24,625 nucleotides of DNA from Isotricha intestinalis (lineage: Eukaryota; Ciliophora; Litostomatea; Vestibuliferida; Isotrichidae). A program made the translations under genes and the position numbers. Location: NCBI GenBank assembly GCA_023807065.1, contig JAJJLU010003915.1:1-24625 (forward strand), in the 5' to 3' direction. Position 1 is the stretch's first letter. Every line of letters starts with the position of its first letter. Positions 10,401 to 18,775 of this stretch are shown piece after piece. The notes beneath the pieces were generated by a model. It was not told where the DNA came from and did not search any database. It saw nothing but the letters and a program-made list of their open reading frames with translations.

Positions 10401-12633
10401 ATATTAACCATTCATAATATTGACTTTTAATTTTAGCTATTTCAGGATGAGCATATTTCTCTGCAATTTTTATACTTTCATCCCATTTTTGTAATTCATT
10501 TAGAATTTCTATTGTTTCATCTAATAAATTATTTTGCAAAAGTAAATTTTCAGCATTATTAAATTGCTTATCTAATATAAGTAACCTTGCTTCTATTAAT
10601 GGATGATCTACTGTTAATTTATTTTTTTCTATATATTTCATTACTTTTTTTATATAATTTGCTTTTGAATAAGAACCAATTGCAGAATAACATCTTTCAG
10701 CAACCATTAAATTTTTATTTTGAATAGCTAATTTTGCAAGAGTTTTCCAATGAGTTTCAGTTTCACTATTCATTTCTAAATTTTCTAAAATTTTAACTGC
10801 TTTATTTAAATTATTTTCATCAACTGCTGTTGAAAAAGCAATTAAACCATCATCTAATAAATAAGTTTGCGTATTACCATAATTATTTCCAGCACCAGCT
10901 TCTTCAACAATAACTTCAGTTTTTCCTTCTTTTCTTCTAATTTCTTCAACATCTCCTTTAACTGGTATAATTTTCATTTTATCTGGATCATCAACATTAT
11001 ACCAAACACAAACATTTTTCCTTTCTTGAGCTACTAAAACTTCAGAATTTGGTACCCATTGAACGAAACCACAGAAATTTAATAAGGTTACTTTTTTCTT
11101 TTCAAAAATATAATATAAATATAAATGCCTTTTTCTATCTCTAAATATTAATTTATTTCCATTTTTATTTAATTCTAAGAAATCTATTTTACTATCATGA
11201 TTTATTGTTGCTATATTTTGTTGAGCTGCCATATCTTGAACATATATTGTATTTAAGTCAATTAAATATGCAATTATTTTTAATGTTTGATTTTTTCCTA
11301 ATTGAGCTCCAGCATAATTTAATCTGCAACTAATTAAATTTGAATTAATATATTCAGTGGGACAATAACCTAAAATTTCATTTCTTCCATATTCAATAAG
11401 AGCTAAACCATCATTATTATATACCATACAAACATTATAATTACTAAAATCAAATTTTTCTTGTCCACTTCTTTTCCATTGAATTTCAGAATGTTTTTCC
11501 AAATTTAAATCTCCAACAATTAAACTTTCTTTAGTAAACAAAACTACGAAATTATCTAAATAAATATTTAACTTAACAATATCAGTACTCATTTGGGGTT
11601 TAATGACTAATCTTTTTTGGTTTTGATTATTTTTAATAACAACTTGATTATGAGAGACATAAGTGATTTCAAAGATATCTTTAAATATAGTTTTTTTTAA
11701 ACAAGCTTCAAATAAATCAACACTTCCACTTAAATTACCAGTAACTAAAGTAGAACCATCAGGTTTCCAACAAAGAGCAGTTACACTATATAATCCATCA
11801 ACAAATTTAGGGCAATTTTCCCAGACTTGTTTTCTTCCATTATATAGAAAAACACAAAATTGATTGAAATTACCAACAGCAATTGCATCACCAGAATTAC
11901 TTACTCTACAAGAAGAAAATTCTTTTATTCTTTCATCATTTGAAAAATCGAAATTTTGTAATCTTTTACCTATATCATTATAAAAAACTACTCTATAATC
12001 ATTTCCTGCTGCTAATATTGAACCTGATGAACCACATGTTAAACAATATGGAACACTTGTATGAACACATAGTTTTTGAACATTTGAATTTTCTAAATTA
12101 TATTTTAATATTACATTATCTGTATATCCTGATATAATAAATTTACCGTCTAATGAAGTTCCTATTGAAACAACTGAACATTCATATGAATAAAGAACAT
12201 TTGATTCATTATTTTTTAAATTACCTAATTTTACTTTTCCTTCTGATATTCCATAATATATATTATTTGATTTTGCTCTTGACCAAACCATACAAGTTAC
12301 ACTTGATGAATTTTCAAATTTATTACATATTGATTTTCTTTCTCCCCATTGACTACCTAATTTATAAACAAATATAAAATTATCACTTTGAGCAATTGCT
12401 AATTTTGTACTTTCTGGATTAAATATAATATCTCTTATTTCATAGTTTTTATTTTGACCTCCTGCTTTTGTACCAAAAGATTCTTTTTTGTTTCCTTCTT
12501 CATCAAATAATACTATTTTTCTATCTGCTGTTGCTACTGCTAAACGCATGTTATTTGGAGACCATGATATTCCACATATTTTTGATATTTGGGTTCCTGA
12601 AGGTATTAAGTTTCTTGAATGACGGAAGTTCAT
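7420..12633 (-). CDS. IFT172: intraflagellar transport protein IFT172 (IFT-B complex)
   Basis: This 1737-aa protein matches the architecture and length of IFT172 (about 1750 aa in animals), the largest peripheral IFT-B subunit. It helps carry cargo along the ciliary axoneme and supports train turnaround at the tip. Residues 1 to about 600 form WD40 beta-propellers, starting with the family pattern WSPNNMRLAVATADRKIVLF (24-43). Recognisable IFT172 blocks follow, including SKIDFLELNKNGNKLIFRDR and VAQERKNVCVWYN. From about 620 to 1600 there are TPR-like helical repeats (for example WKTLAKLAIQNKNLMVAERC). The C-terminus carries Cys pairs at 1663/1666, 1677/1680, 1703/1706 and 1725/1728, a zinc-ribbon plus RING/U-box-like end found in some protist orthologues and reduced in mammals. 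The ORF is uninterrupted with no introns, and the stop is TAA. It is strong evidence that the organism builds cilia or flagella. Confidence 0.96.
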   Translation of the reverse strand: MNFRHSRNLIPSGTQISKICGISWSPNNMRLAVATADRKIVLFDEEGNKKESFGTKAGGQNKNYEIRDIIFNPESTKLAIAQSDNFIFVYKLGSQWGERKSICNKFENSSSVTCMVWSRAKSNNIYYGISEGKVKLGNLKNNESNVLYSYECSVVSIGTSLDGKFIISGYTDNVILKYNLENSNVQKLCVHTSVPYCLTCGSSGSILAAGNDYRVVFYNDIGKRLQNFDFSNDERIKEFSSCRVSNSGDAIAVGNFNQFCVFLYNGRKQVWENCPKFVDGLYSVTALCWKPDGSTLVTGNLSGSVDLFEACLKKTIFKDIFEITYVSHNQVVIKNNQNQKRLVIKPQMSTDIVKLNIYLDNFVVLFTKESLIVGDLNLEKHSEIQWKRSGQEKFDFSNYNVCMVYNNDGLALIEYGRNEILGYCPTEYINSNLISCRLNYAGAQLGKNQTLKIIAYLIDLNTIYVQDMAAQQNIATINHDSKIDFLELNKNGNKLIFRDRKRHLYLYYIFEKKKVTLLNFCGFVQWVPNSEVLVAQERKNVCVWYNVDDPDKMKIIPVKGDVEEIRRKEGKTEVIVEEAGAGNNYGNTQTYLLDDGLIAFSTAVDENNLNKAVKILENLEMNSETETHWKTLAKLAIQNKNLMVAERCYSAIGSYSKANYIKKVMKYIEKNKLTVDHPLIEARLLILDKQFNNAENLLLQNNLLDETIEILNELQKWDESIKIAEKYAHPEIAKIKSQYYEWLISNDQLDKAAQLKELDGDFKKAIELYIQGGYPANAANLVKAYGNQAKFDNTTLEKIVNNLNQVGIYEKAGELLETMGHNQRALDAYRQAKSFGKAVEIAKKSIPTKVEKLEEEWGDYLFEQKNYENAIVHYIEAGSKERAVEASIQARKWEKAIELVTKYPDINPSFYIDIGRHFEFQRKLDQAEKYYLKSGDPLQAFNMYVNSGKWDKVEQIVKKYFKDEESTRTLLSEAQKFEKLGRTKEAEKLYLMANEPDRAITMYKNLKQYDNMIRLVSQYRKDYLKKTHKMIASYLESDKNLKQAEKHYILAGEWKACAQMYRSMNMWEDCLRVAKANGTKAEVNELARGWVNSLPKDQQIDKLISMGLTDAAIDIYIQNKDFENAFKLAEQHEKFKIPEIHLKYAYELETDKRYHEAEEHYIKSNNVQEAIQMYEHIGDFYSALRIARQHDQQSVYNIYFNQGKVFLDKGDIAKAEMCFVNAKQPEYMVKYYVNEKKYNEAIDFATKYCPQLASDLRNKKILEQTNDNMTGEALLDNAKLFEEGGDYNKVIDTYLQITEKHFNDPDKLESIWNKAVSLAMQYDKNRAPDVVYQVALKLKKIKKFLSAAQLFESIGQMEEAILCYCEIDNYDRARKIVSNMKFGDAKDKLIAKIDRMEKECLIKHGDTKGLIDMKDEEGLKILMEKGEYEKCLEAAQNISDEMFNKYIINIVKKYLDNKNLAGTADFLEKHGTPIYEYNLQLYNEIAMEILADENLDELKALNNMLNCVNKQLQSNNKFQKQYQEMSKLNKIAYYQYIKFTMKSKKDVFKKSFWRVCETVLAFGDIIKFDVALLDAGLACRDYGFKGNALILLNRYLDVYDEISDPENHLEEEPELKDTDLTFTQCFKSSENILKPEQREEIHQWIIQTGVEKNLVKALNKKQCPKCKNQNFEANINCHFCDMKFEPCVITGAPIYPDIDIVTCSSCKRKGIKECWREWVGLFQTCPNCQSVQMSYNS

Positions 12634-13190
12634 TTTTTTATATAGGTTATTTAAATTTTATAGCGTTTTTATATTTTTTTTTTCCAGTTATTTAGTTTAT
12701 AGATTTATTTTTTAATTAAGGTGTTTTTTTATTTTTTTCTTTAATTTTTTTTGTTTTAATTTTTTTTTAATTTGAAATTATTATAGAATACTTATAATAT
12801 TAATTAAAATTTGATTGAAAATTTAAATAACAAAAATATTTTTATTTTTTTTGTAATTTTTATTAAATTAAAAATATTCAAATTTTGGATTTTCAATTTA
12901 TTTGACAATTAAATCCTATGAGTTTATAATGAAACTTCAAAATTTTTCATGAAATGTATAAATCATTAAATAATTTTATCTTACTCAATTATGATAATTA
13001 GTTTCAATTTTTTAAGTACATATATTTAATATAATTTATATTTCATTATTTAATGTTAATGAAATTACGTTTAATCTTTTTTCTCCGTAAAATTTTTTAT
13101 TTGTTTATTCTTAATTGAATAAATTATTATATTTGTATGATTTAAAGTTATACATTTGATTTTTTATTCTTATTATTGTTAATTAATTAA
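12634..13190. other. upstream region of IFT172, rich in T tracts
   Basis: This 557-base divergent spacer lies between the IFT172 start and the first readable codon of the next relic. T runs at about 12640-12780 lie just upstream of IFT172, so they are A runs on its coding strand. No gene, RNA or defined promoter motif is visible. Confidence 0.5.
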
Positions 13191-13577
13191 GCAAAGAAAA
13201 AATATTTTATAATAGATTGTCAAAATTATGAAAATTTACTTAAGGAAAATATAGCATTTATACAAGAAAAAGAAGGAAATCTAAATATTCAAAATCTAGA
13301 ATTAAATAATAAACACAAACAAATCCCTTTATGTTTAAATAATTGAGTAAAATGGGATTTAAGAGCAGAAATTAAAAATGAAAAATTAAAAAAGGAAATA
13401 CCAAAAGAATATAAATTTCAAGGAAAAAGTTTCTTTTTTAAACTATTAGAGGCTAGTATATTAAATATTCTTCAGAATAATACTTGAAATTATAATTATA
13501 ACTTTTTAAAGGAAAATTACTTAAATAAAGTAGAAAAAGAATCAAAAAATCAATTAAATTATTCTAAATTAAAAGAA

Positions 13578-13603
13578 CCTTCTTCTCCTTCTCCTTCTCC
13601 TTC
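13578..13603 (+). repeat. CCTTCT microsatellite
   Basis: A short imperfect CCTTCT tandem encodes a Pro-Ser run (PSSPSPSPS) inside the relic gene. It is GC-richer than its surroundings and remains in frame. Confidence 0.7.
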
Positions 13604-14798
13604 ACTGAATAATATTTCAATAAGAGATTTTTTAAATATAAACCTATTGATAATTCCGAATTTAATTTTATGATAATTGAATCAAATTTAGGTGTTCTTG
13701 AAAATTTAAATAAAATTTTTTCTTAGAATTAGATTTAACTAATGGTAATAATGATAATAATTTAGATTTAAGGAGTTTAAATGATGAATGTGTTGAAAAA
13801 GAAATTTTTTTTAAGTGAAATGGTAAAATTCATGATGTTCAATTTTTAAGCGTGATTTATTATTTTCTGTTGAGTATTAGAAAGTTTATTAAAAGTATTC
13901 AATTTAGACTTAAAAATTTTAACAATAATTTATATGATGATAAAAGAAAAAATTGGAAAAGAAAAAAAACAATAATATAAAAAGTAATTTAACTTTTTAT
14001 GCTAAAATTTTAAATAATATTAATATAGGAATTGAATTCACAAGACCATTTCAAGGAGATTATGAAATTTTTCATTCTAATTTTAATTCAGTGGTTTTAA
14101 ATCTTTTATTAAAATAAATAAAATTTATTTAGAATTATGTGTGCCTAAAATGTTTATTAATAATAATATAAATTTATCTTTATTTTTAAATAATAATGAT
14201 AAATTTAAAAAAGAAAAAAACGATGGTGCTACTAATGAAACATCAAATCAATCAAATAAAGTAACAAGTCCTTTAATAATTGATAATAATGAAAATCACT
14301 TTAGTAAATCTAATATTATGAATAATAATTTATCATCACCACCAAAATTAACCTATCAAAATGATTTTGAAAGGATGCTATATAATCAACATAATTCACC
14401 ACTATCAATAAGAAATAAATTAACTTTATGAAAATACATCAAATATAATTATTATAATTCACCTGATATATATAATAATAATAATAGTTCAAATTTAATG
14501 GGAAACTTTGTTCAAAATCATATTAATAGTCCAAGAATAAATTCTCCTATTATTTATACTCCACTAAGTCCAATTATGCAGAATCCTTATATAATAAATT
14601 TTAGTAATTTACAAAATAATAATGGGCAAAGGAAATTTTGTGATAATATATATGAAAAATTAAAGGAAAATCTATTATCAAAAATGAATCCAATTAATTA
14701 TAATAATAATAGTCAAACTCCTGTTATTATGAGAGTTAATAATGATGAAATTATAAGGGCAATCCCTGTTCAACCTTTTATTTCTTCTAAAGAAATAA

Positions 14799-14830
14799 AT
14801 ATAAATAATAATAGTAATAATAATAATAAT
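14799..14830 (+). repeat. AAT microsatellite coding an Asn run in the relic gene
   Basis: AAT triplets with one AGT encode an Asn-rich run. A similar shorter tract is at 14471-14486. In-frame triplet repeats support a coding origin for this stretch. Confidence 0.65.
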
Positions 14831-15864
14831 TTTTATTCTATGACTCCAATGATTCAAACAATCCATAAAAGAATTTTAGATTGGGAAAATAAAAACACTA
14901 ATACTAATAATATTAATCTCAATATTAATAATAAAATTGATTTTAATAATTTAACATTAAATAATATTCAAATAAGAATTGTTTAAAAAATGAATTTTTA
15001 AATTTTTTTGATGGAAAAAATAATTTGGAAATATTTATTAATTCAATTACTCCATTTATTAGTAAAGAAGAATCAAATAATTTTTTTAAAATCAAATTAA
15101 TGACTTATTTCAATTTTTTCAAATATATATCTATTTTTGAATTAAGAAATACATATTATTTATATGGTTATTTAGTAAATATTAATTATTCAATTTCATT
15201 AGATTCAATAAATCTAATAATATCAAATCAAAATATCATCCATCAAATGATTGATTTTTTAATTTCAATAAATAAAATTAAAACAAAAGAAGAAATAAAA
15301 GAAAATAAGGATATAATTATTAGAGATTTAATACCCAATTTAATGGTAAGATTTTATTCAAATAAAATGATAATTTTATTTATTGGAAACAAATCATGGC
15401 ATTCTAGACAAATTTTTACAAATGAAATAAAAGAAATATAAAAAAATACCAATATTACAAGAAATCAAATTAGAAGATATTGACAATGAATCTTATTTTT
15501 CTGCTTTATATCATCCAACAAAAGCAAATAGACCTTATATGACATTTACTTCATTTATAGTATATTATAGTTTAATAAAGAAATAGTTTTAAATAATGAT
15601 AAATATGAAAAAAATTCAATGATAGGAATTTTACCTATAAAATTTGAACCTAAATTATATTTAACAAAAATATCAATTAGTGGTTTTTTAACTATTCCTA
15701 TTCCACCATTTATGCCTTTTATGACAAATTATAATAATAATGATACAATTTTATTGAATAATTTAATTAAAGGAGTTATATATAATTTAAGAAATATAAA
15801 ACATACTTCTTTTGATTATGATTATTATCTGAAGACTAGTAATTATAATCAAAATTTTAAATAA

Positions 15865-16863
15865 TAGACATATTTATTTCATTATAAATTATATTTTTTA
15901 TTATTTTAAACAATTAATTAAAAACTGTTTCATAAAAGAAGATAAGAATATGATTTAGCTTATATAATTACTTTATGTAATTTGAAATCATAAAAATATT
16001 ATAATATGAATATTGATAAAGAAAATTATCAAAATGAAAATTATTCAAAAATATATATAAAAGAAAAATGTATTTTTAAATCTGTGATAGAAAAAATAGA
16101 ATAAGATATATTTTTCAAATGCCTAAAATAAAAAAAAAGAATTAAAATTGAAAAAATAATTTTTTAATTAAATATTTAAAATATAAGAATCTTTTAATTT
16201 AAAAGTCAAAAAAAATAAAATGAATATTGATTAAAAAAATTATGAATTATAATTTTAATCATGTTTAGAAATAATATATAAACATTTAATGACTCTAATC
16301 TTAAGAAGTAATAGTATATTTTTTTATTTATTGTATATAAATATTGATTTTATTCAAAAGGTTTTATTAATTTTCTTCAAGAAATAAAATTAATATATGA
16401 TTATGAAAAAAAATTAATTTAACATATTAATAAAATAATTTAAATAATAATTGTTATTATAGTGAAGGAAGAATAACATAATTGATTGCTTTTAGTCTTT
16501 AAAGTCTATAAATCTGATTTAACTATTATAATTTTATTTGATATATTATTCTAATTTATATGGGTATTAATGATTCTTTTTTTTGATAACATTTTTAATG
16601 ATATTTCCACATTTTTTATTTTAATCTCTCATTTTTGATTATTTTTTCATTTGTCATTTTTTCTCTTTGAATTTATTTAAATTTAAATGTTTGTCAAGAT
16701 GGAAATCCTAGATTTATATTAAAATGTTTGATTTGAGAAAGAATGAAAAAAAAGAATTATTAACACTTTAAATTTAGTAATTTTAAATTTTATATTATAA
16801 TAAATATAAAAATATGCTTTTAATTTGAAATGTCTTGATAAAAATATATGTTTTTTGATTACT
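15865..16863. other. 1 kb convergent spacer with weak coding-like pieces
   Basis: This spacer lies between the relic gene and the 3' end of the RING protein gene. It holds no intact gene or RNA. A possible + strand relic lies at about 16006-16630. A partial direct repeat (ATGAATATTGAT followed by an A-rich stretch) occurs at 16006 and 16220. Confidence 0.5.
16006..16630 (+). pseudogene. possible decayed coding fragment
   Basis: An ATG at 16006 opens 32 codons (MNIDKENYQNENYSKIYIKE) to TAA at 16102. A second similar ATG at 16220 leads into stretches such as SCLEIIYKHLMTLILRSN (about 16258-16315). A shifted frame near 16360-16422 reads FINFLQEIKLIYDYEKKL. Stops are frequent (TAA, TAG) and frames change. 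Composition is close to the AT background, so confidence is low. No family is recognised. Confidence 0.22.
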
Positions 16864-18078
16864 TTAACAAATTTCCTCATCAAAATTAACTTCAATCTCA
16901 AAAGTAAAAAGAAAGGGAAGATTAATGACATAATTTACATTATTAATTGTTTCATTTCCATGATATTTTAATAAAGGAGATTGATTTATAGAAATATTTT
17001 GACCACATATTGGACAATTATGCTTTCCTTTCTTATATAAATTTGCAATACAAACTAAATGAGCTGAATGACCACATTGTAATTTAATTTTTTTCATTAA
17101 TTTTGTTTCACAAATTTTACAAATGTCATTAGATTTTTCATCATAATTATTTTCTGGATTTGCCATTAAATATCTATAAAAGTCTTTTTGAGCTTCATAA
17201 ATTCTATAATCATTAACACATTTAAAACCTAGGTCTATTAACATTAAACTTATATATAAATCACATGAAAATGAATTTTTTTTTGAATATATTAAAATAA
17301 AACTATATTTATAAAAAAGAAATAATCGACTTATTAAAGACAAATGAATTTTTCTTTTTATTATTGATATTAACCAAGATTCTTTTTCATCATTGGAAAT
17401 TAAACTTACAAAATATCCAGTATGTCTTATTGTTATAATCTCTATAATTTTCAATATTAAATAAATACCTTTACTTATTATTATATATTTATATAATATG
17501 TTATTAGATTTTGAAATTAAAATATATATTACTAAAGTGAATAAAATTGTTGATAAAATTATTGTTATATAATATAAATATTCTAATAATAAATCTCTAT
17601 CACTTTTTATGAATTTAACTTCAAGATATTTAATTATAAAAATTAAAGATAAAAAATGATAAAGACCAATTAAATATGTAAAACAAAAATCAATTGGATT
17701 TTTTAAATCTAATTCATCACTTAAATAAACCAAAATAAAAAAAGAAATTGGAGATGAATATATTAATTCTGCTTTAGAAAATAATTTTTCATGGTATTTA
17801 AATTTATGTGAAAGGTCAATTCCAAGTATATTTTTTATTATAAATGTTAAAAATGAATAATAAATAAGAAGAATAAAAATCACTATAAAACAACAAAAAA
17901 AAGGTTTTTTTAATAAATTTTTTTCAAGTAAAATTAATTTGTTTTTGTCATGAATAGTAAATAATTCATAAATAAAAGGAATAAATGTTGAAATATTTAA
18001 GATATATAAATATGGTAAAACCATTTGGAAATTAGGACTGAAAAGACTATTTAGAAATGATATTTTTGATTCAGACAT
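16864..18078 (-). CDS. multi-spanning RING-H2 protein, HRD1/synoviolin-like ER ubiquitin ligase
   Basis: This 404-aa protein has about six to eight hydrophobic helices in residues 20-290 (for example 59-82, 109-120, 132-152, 168-189, 197-217), then a RING finger. The zinc ligands are C320, C323, C335, H337, H340, C343, C355 and C358 (C3H2C3 order), with nearly the same spacing as HRD1. The segment linking the last helix to the RING (VNDYRIYEAQKDFYRYL) also resembles the HRD1 family, in which Tyr/Arg-rich text precedes the RING. HRD1 is the ER-membrane ubiquitin ligase that marks misfolded proteins for degradation. The RING is followed by only about 45 residues, much shorter than yeast or animal HRD1 tails. 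The Trp usually found four residues after the sixth ligand is Leu347. gp78/AMFR-type or RNF145-type ligases are alternatives. The stop is TAA. Confidence 0.7.
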   Translation of the reverse strand: MSESKISFLNSLFSPNFQMVLPYLYILNISTFIPFIYELFTIHDKNKLILLEKNLLKKPFFCCFIVIFILLIYYSFLTFIIKNILGIDLSHKFKYHEKLFSKAELIYSSPISFFILVYLSDELDLKNPIDFCFTYLIGLYHFLSLIFIIKYLEVKFIKSDRDLLLEYLYYITIILSTILFTLVIYILISKSNNILYKYIIISKGIYLILKIIEIITIRHTGYFVSLISNDEKESWLISIIKRKIHLSLISRLFLFYKYSFILIYSKKNSFSCDLYISLMLIDLGFKCVNDYRIYEAQKDFYRYLMANPENNYDEKSNDICKICETKLMKKIKLQCGHSAHLVCIANLYKKGKHNCPICGQNISINQSPLLKYHGNETINNVNYVINLPFLFTFEIEVNFDEEIC

Positions 18079-18322
18079 ATTTTTCTTTTATAAAAAATAA
18101 AATTAAATTACAACAGAAAAAAAAAATTTTTATTCTTTTGCAAAAAAACTTAAACAAAATTAAATCAAAAAATATTAAAAATAAAAAATGATTAACGGGT
18201 TTAAAAAATTATTAAACCATTAAATAATAAATAATATAATTTTTTTTCATATAATAATAAAATAAAAAAAATATTAAAAACAACACTATATAAATCATTA
18301 AATAAAACTATAATAAAATAAC
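18079..18322. promoter_or_regulatory. divergent promoter region between the RING protein and small basic protein genes
   Basis: These 244 bases separate two divergent start codons, so transcription of both must begin here. The sequence is almost pure A/T with runs of A and T. A short GC-containing spot (ACGGG at 18194-18198) stands out. No defined initiator or TATA motif can be singled out. Confidence 0.4.
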
Positions 18323-18550
18323 ATGGAAGTACCAATAGTTCAACAAGATCCTCATAGAGTAATGACAAGAGCAGAAATAAGACATAAGAGAAAACAAGAA
18401 AAAAGGGCAAATAAAAAGGAAAGAATTGGACAAACAAAAGAAATTAAAGCAAAAACTAATAAAATTTCTGTTCCTAAAAGAAATGCTAATACTGCAAAAG
18501 ATATTAAAAGTAGAAGACAAATTAATCAAGCTAGAGGACAAAATCATTAA
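18323..18550 (+). CDS. 75-aa very basic small protein, unknown function
   Basis: This small protein (MEVPIVQQDPHRVMTRAEIR...) has 22 Lys/Arg among 75 residues, grouped at about 20-34 (HKRKQEKRANKKER) and 42-65, and few hydrophobics. It would be nuclear/nucleolar-like or RNA-binding by composition, with a possible nuclear localisation signal at 22-34. I do not recognise the family. It looks real because its codons are far less AT-extreme than both flanks and use a balanced amino-acid set. It has its own spacer from a divergent neighbour, an A-rich leader (ATAACATGG) and a TAA stop. Two - strand ORFs overlap it but are hydrophobic mirror images of its basic codons. It converges on the fumarate reductase gene, with a 225-base spacer. 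Confidence 0.65.
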   Translation: MEVPIVQQDPHRVMTRAEIRHKRKQEKRANKKERIGQTKEIKAKTNKISVPKRNANTAKDIKSRRQINQARGQNH

Positions 18551-18775
18551 AAATTTAAATTTTTAAATTTTATATTATCTATTATTATTTATATATATTA
18601 AAAATTGAAATTCTGGGTTTTCATATTTTTGGTTTTCTATTTTCCTTTTTTTTTAATCAATAACAAAATAATAAAGTAAAAAATTTAAAAAAAAAATATA
18701 TAAAATATATTTTTTTACTAAGACTACTATGCCAAAAAAATAAAAAAACTAAAAAAAATAGAAATTAAATCAATT
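18551..18775. other. convergent spacer
   Basis: This 225-base AT-rich spacer lies between two 3' ends. It begins with an AAATTTAAATTTTTAAATTT palindrome-like stretch (about 18551-18572), which could act in 3' end formation of both genes but is also expected in such composition. Nothing else is visible. Confidence 0.4.

Larger units (their letters stand above)
13191..15864 (+). pseudogene. large decayed gene, Asn/Ser/Pro-rich middle, possibly DUF789-like C-terminus
   Basis: A single protein of roughly 890 aa can be followed through overlapping frames. Readable segments are 13191 to about 13630, 13640-13724, 13720-13978, 13968-14117, about 14120-14986, about 14983-15441, about 15446-15586 and about 15587-15864. 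Between segments there are seven one-base shifts, mostly in A or T runs. In-frame TGA occurs at 13344, 13485, 13816 and 14429. The middle is disordered (PSSPSPSPS, Asn runs, NSPRINSPIIYTPLSP). The C-terminal part has folded-type content, for example SYFSALYHPTKANRPYMTF and NLRNIKHTSFDYDYYLK. These faintly resemble the end of DUF789 proteins (SWFSxxWYPIYRIP...FLTYH; WLRxLxxxHPDFxFF), but that match is weak. No clear ATG precedes the first segment. A broken gene is the simplest reading; local indel errors in the assembly are the alternative. Confidence 0.78.

Noticed and set aside
2605..12633. Ciliate code with TAA/TAG as Gln
   Set aside because: Two genes above 1400 codons stay open with Gln as CAA, and several genes end cleanly at TAA near the expected family length.
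7438..12695. Several + strand ORFs of 66-103 codons across the IFT172 gene (7438, 8279, 8881, 9444, 11663, 11883, 12153, 12468)
   Set aside because: They are antisense to strongly conserved IFT172 codons, have Phe/Leu/Ile-rich shadow composition and no recognisable domain.
14678..14866. 62-codon ORF on the - strand
   Set aside because: It is a run of Ile codons formed by the antisense of Asn repeats in the relic gene.
13191..15864. Euplotes-like genetic code (TGA = Cys) with programmed frameshifting at AAA-TAR
   Set aside because: Codons before the stops at the shift sites vary (ATA, GTT, TCT, AAA), and intact neighbours contain many Cys residues but no in-frame TGA.
16719..16931. 70-codon ORF on the - strand overlapping the 3' end of the RING protein gene
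   Set aside because: It is in another frame, low complexity, with no domain, and starts inside the real coding sequence.
18201..18547. Two - strand ORFs (18201-18437 and 18308-18547)
   Set aside because: They mirror the basic codons of the 75-aa gene as Phe/Leu/Ser-rich text and extend into A/T spacer.
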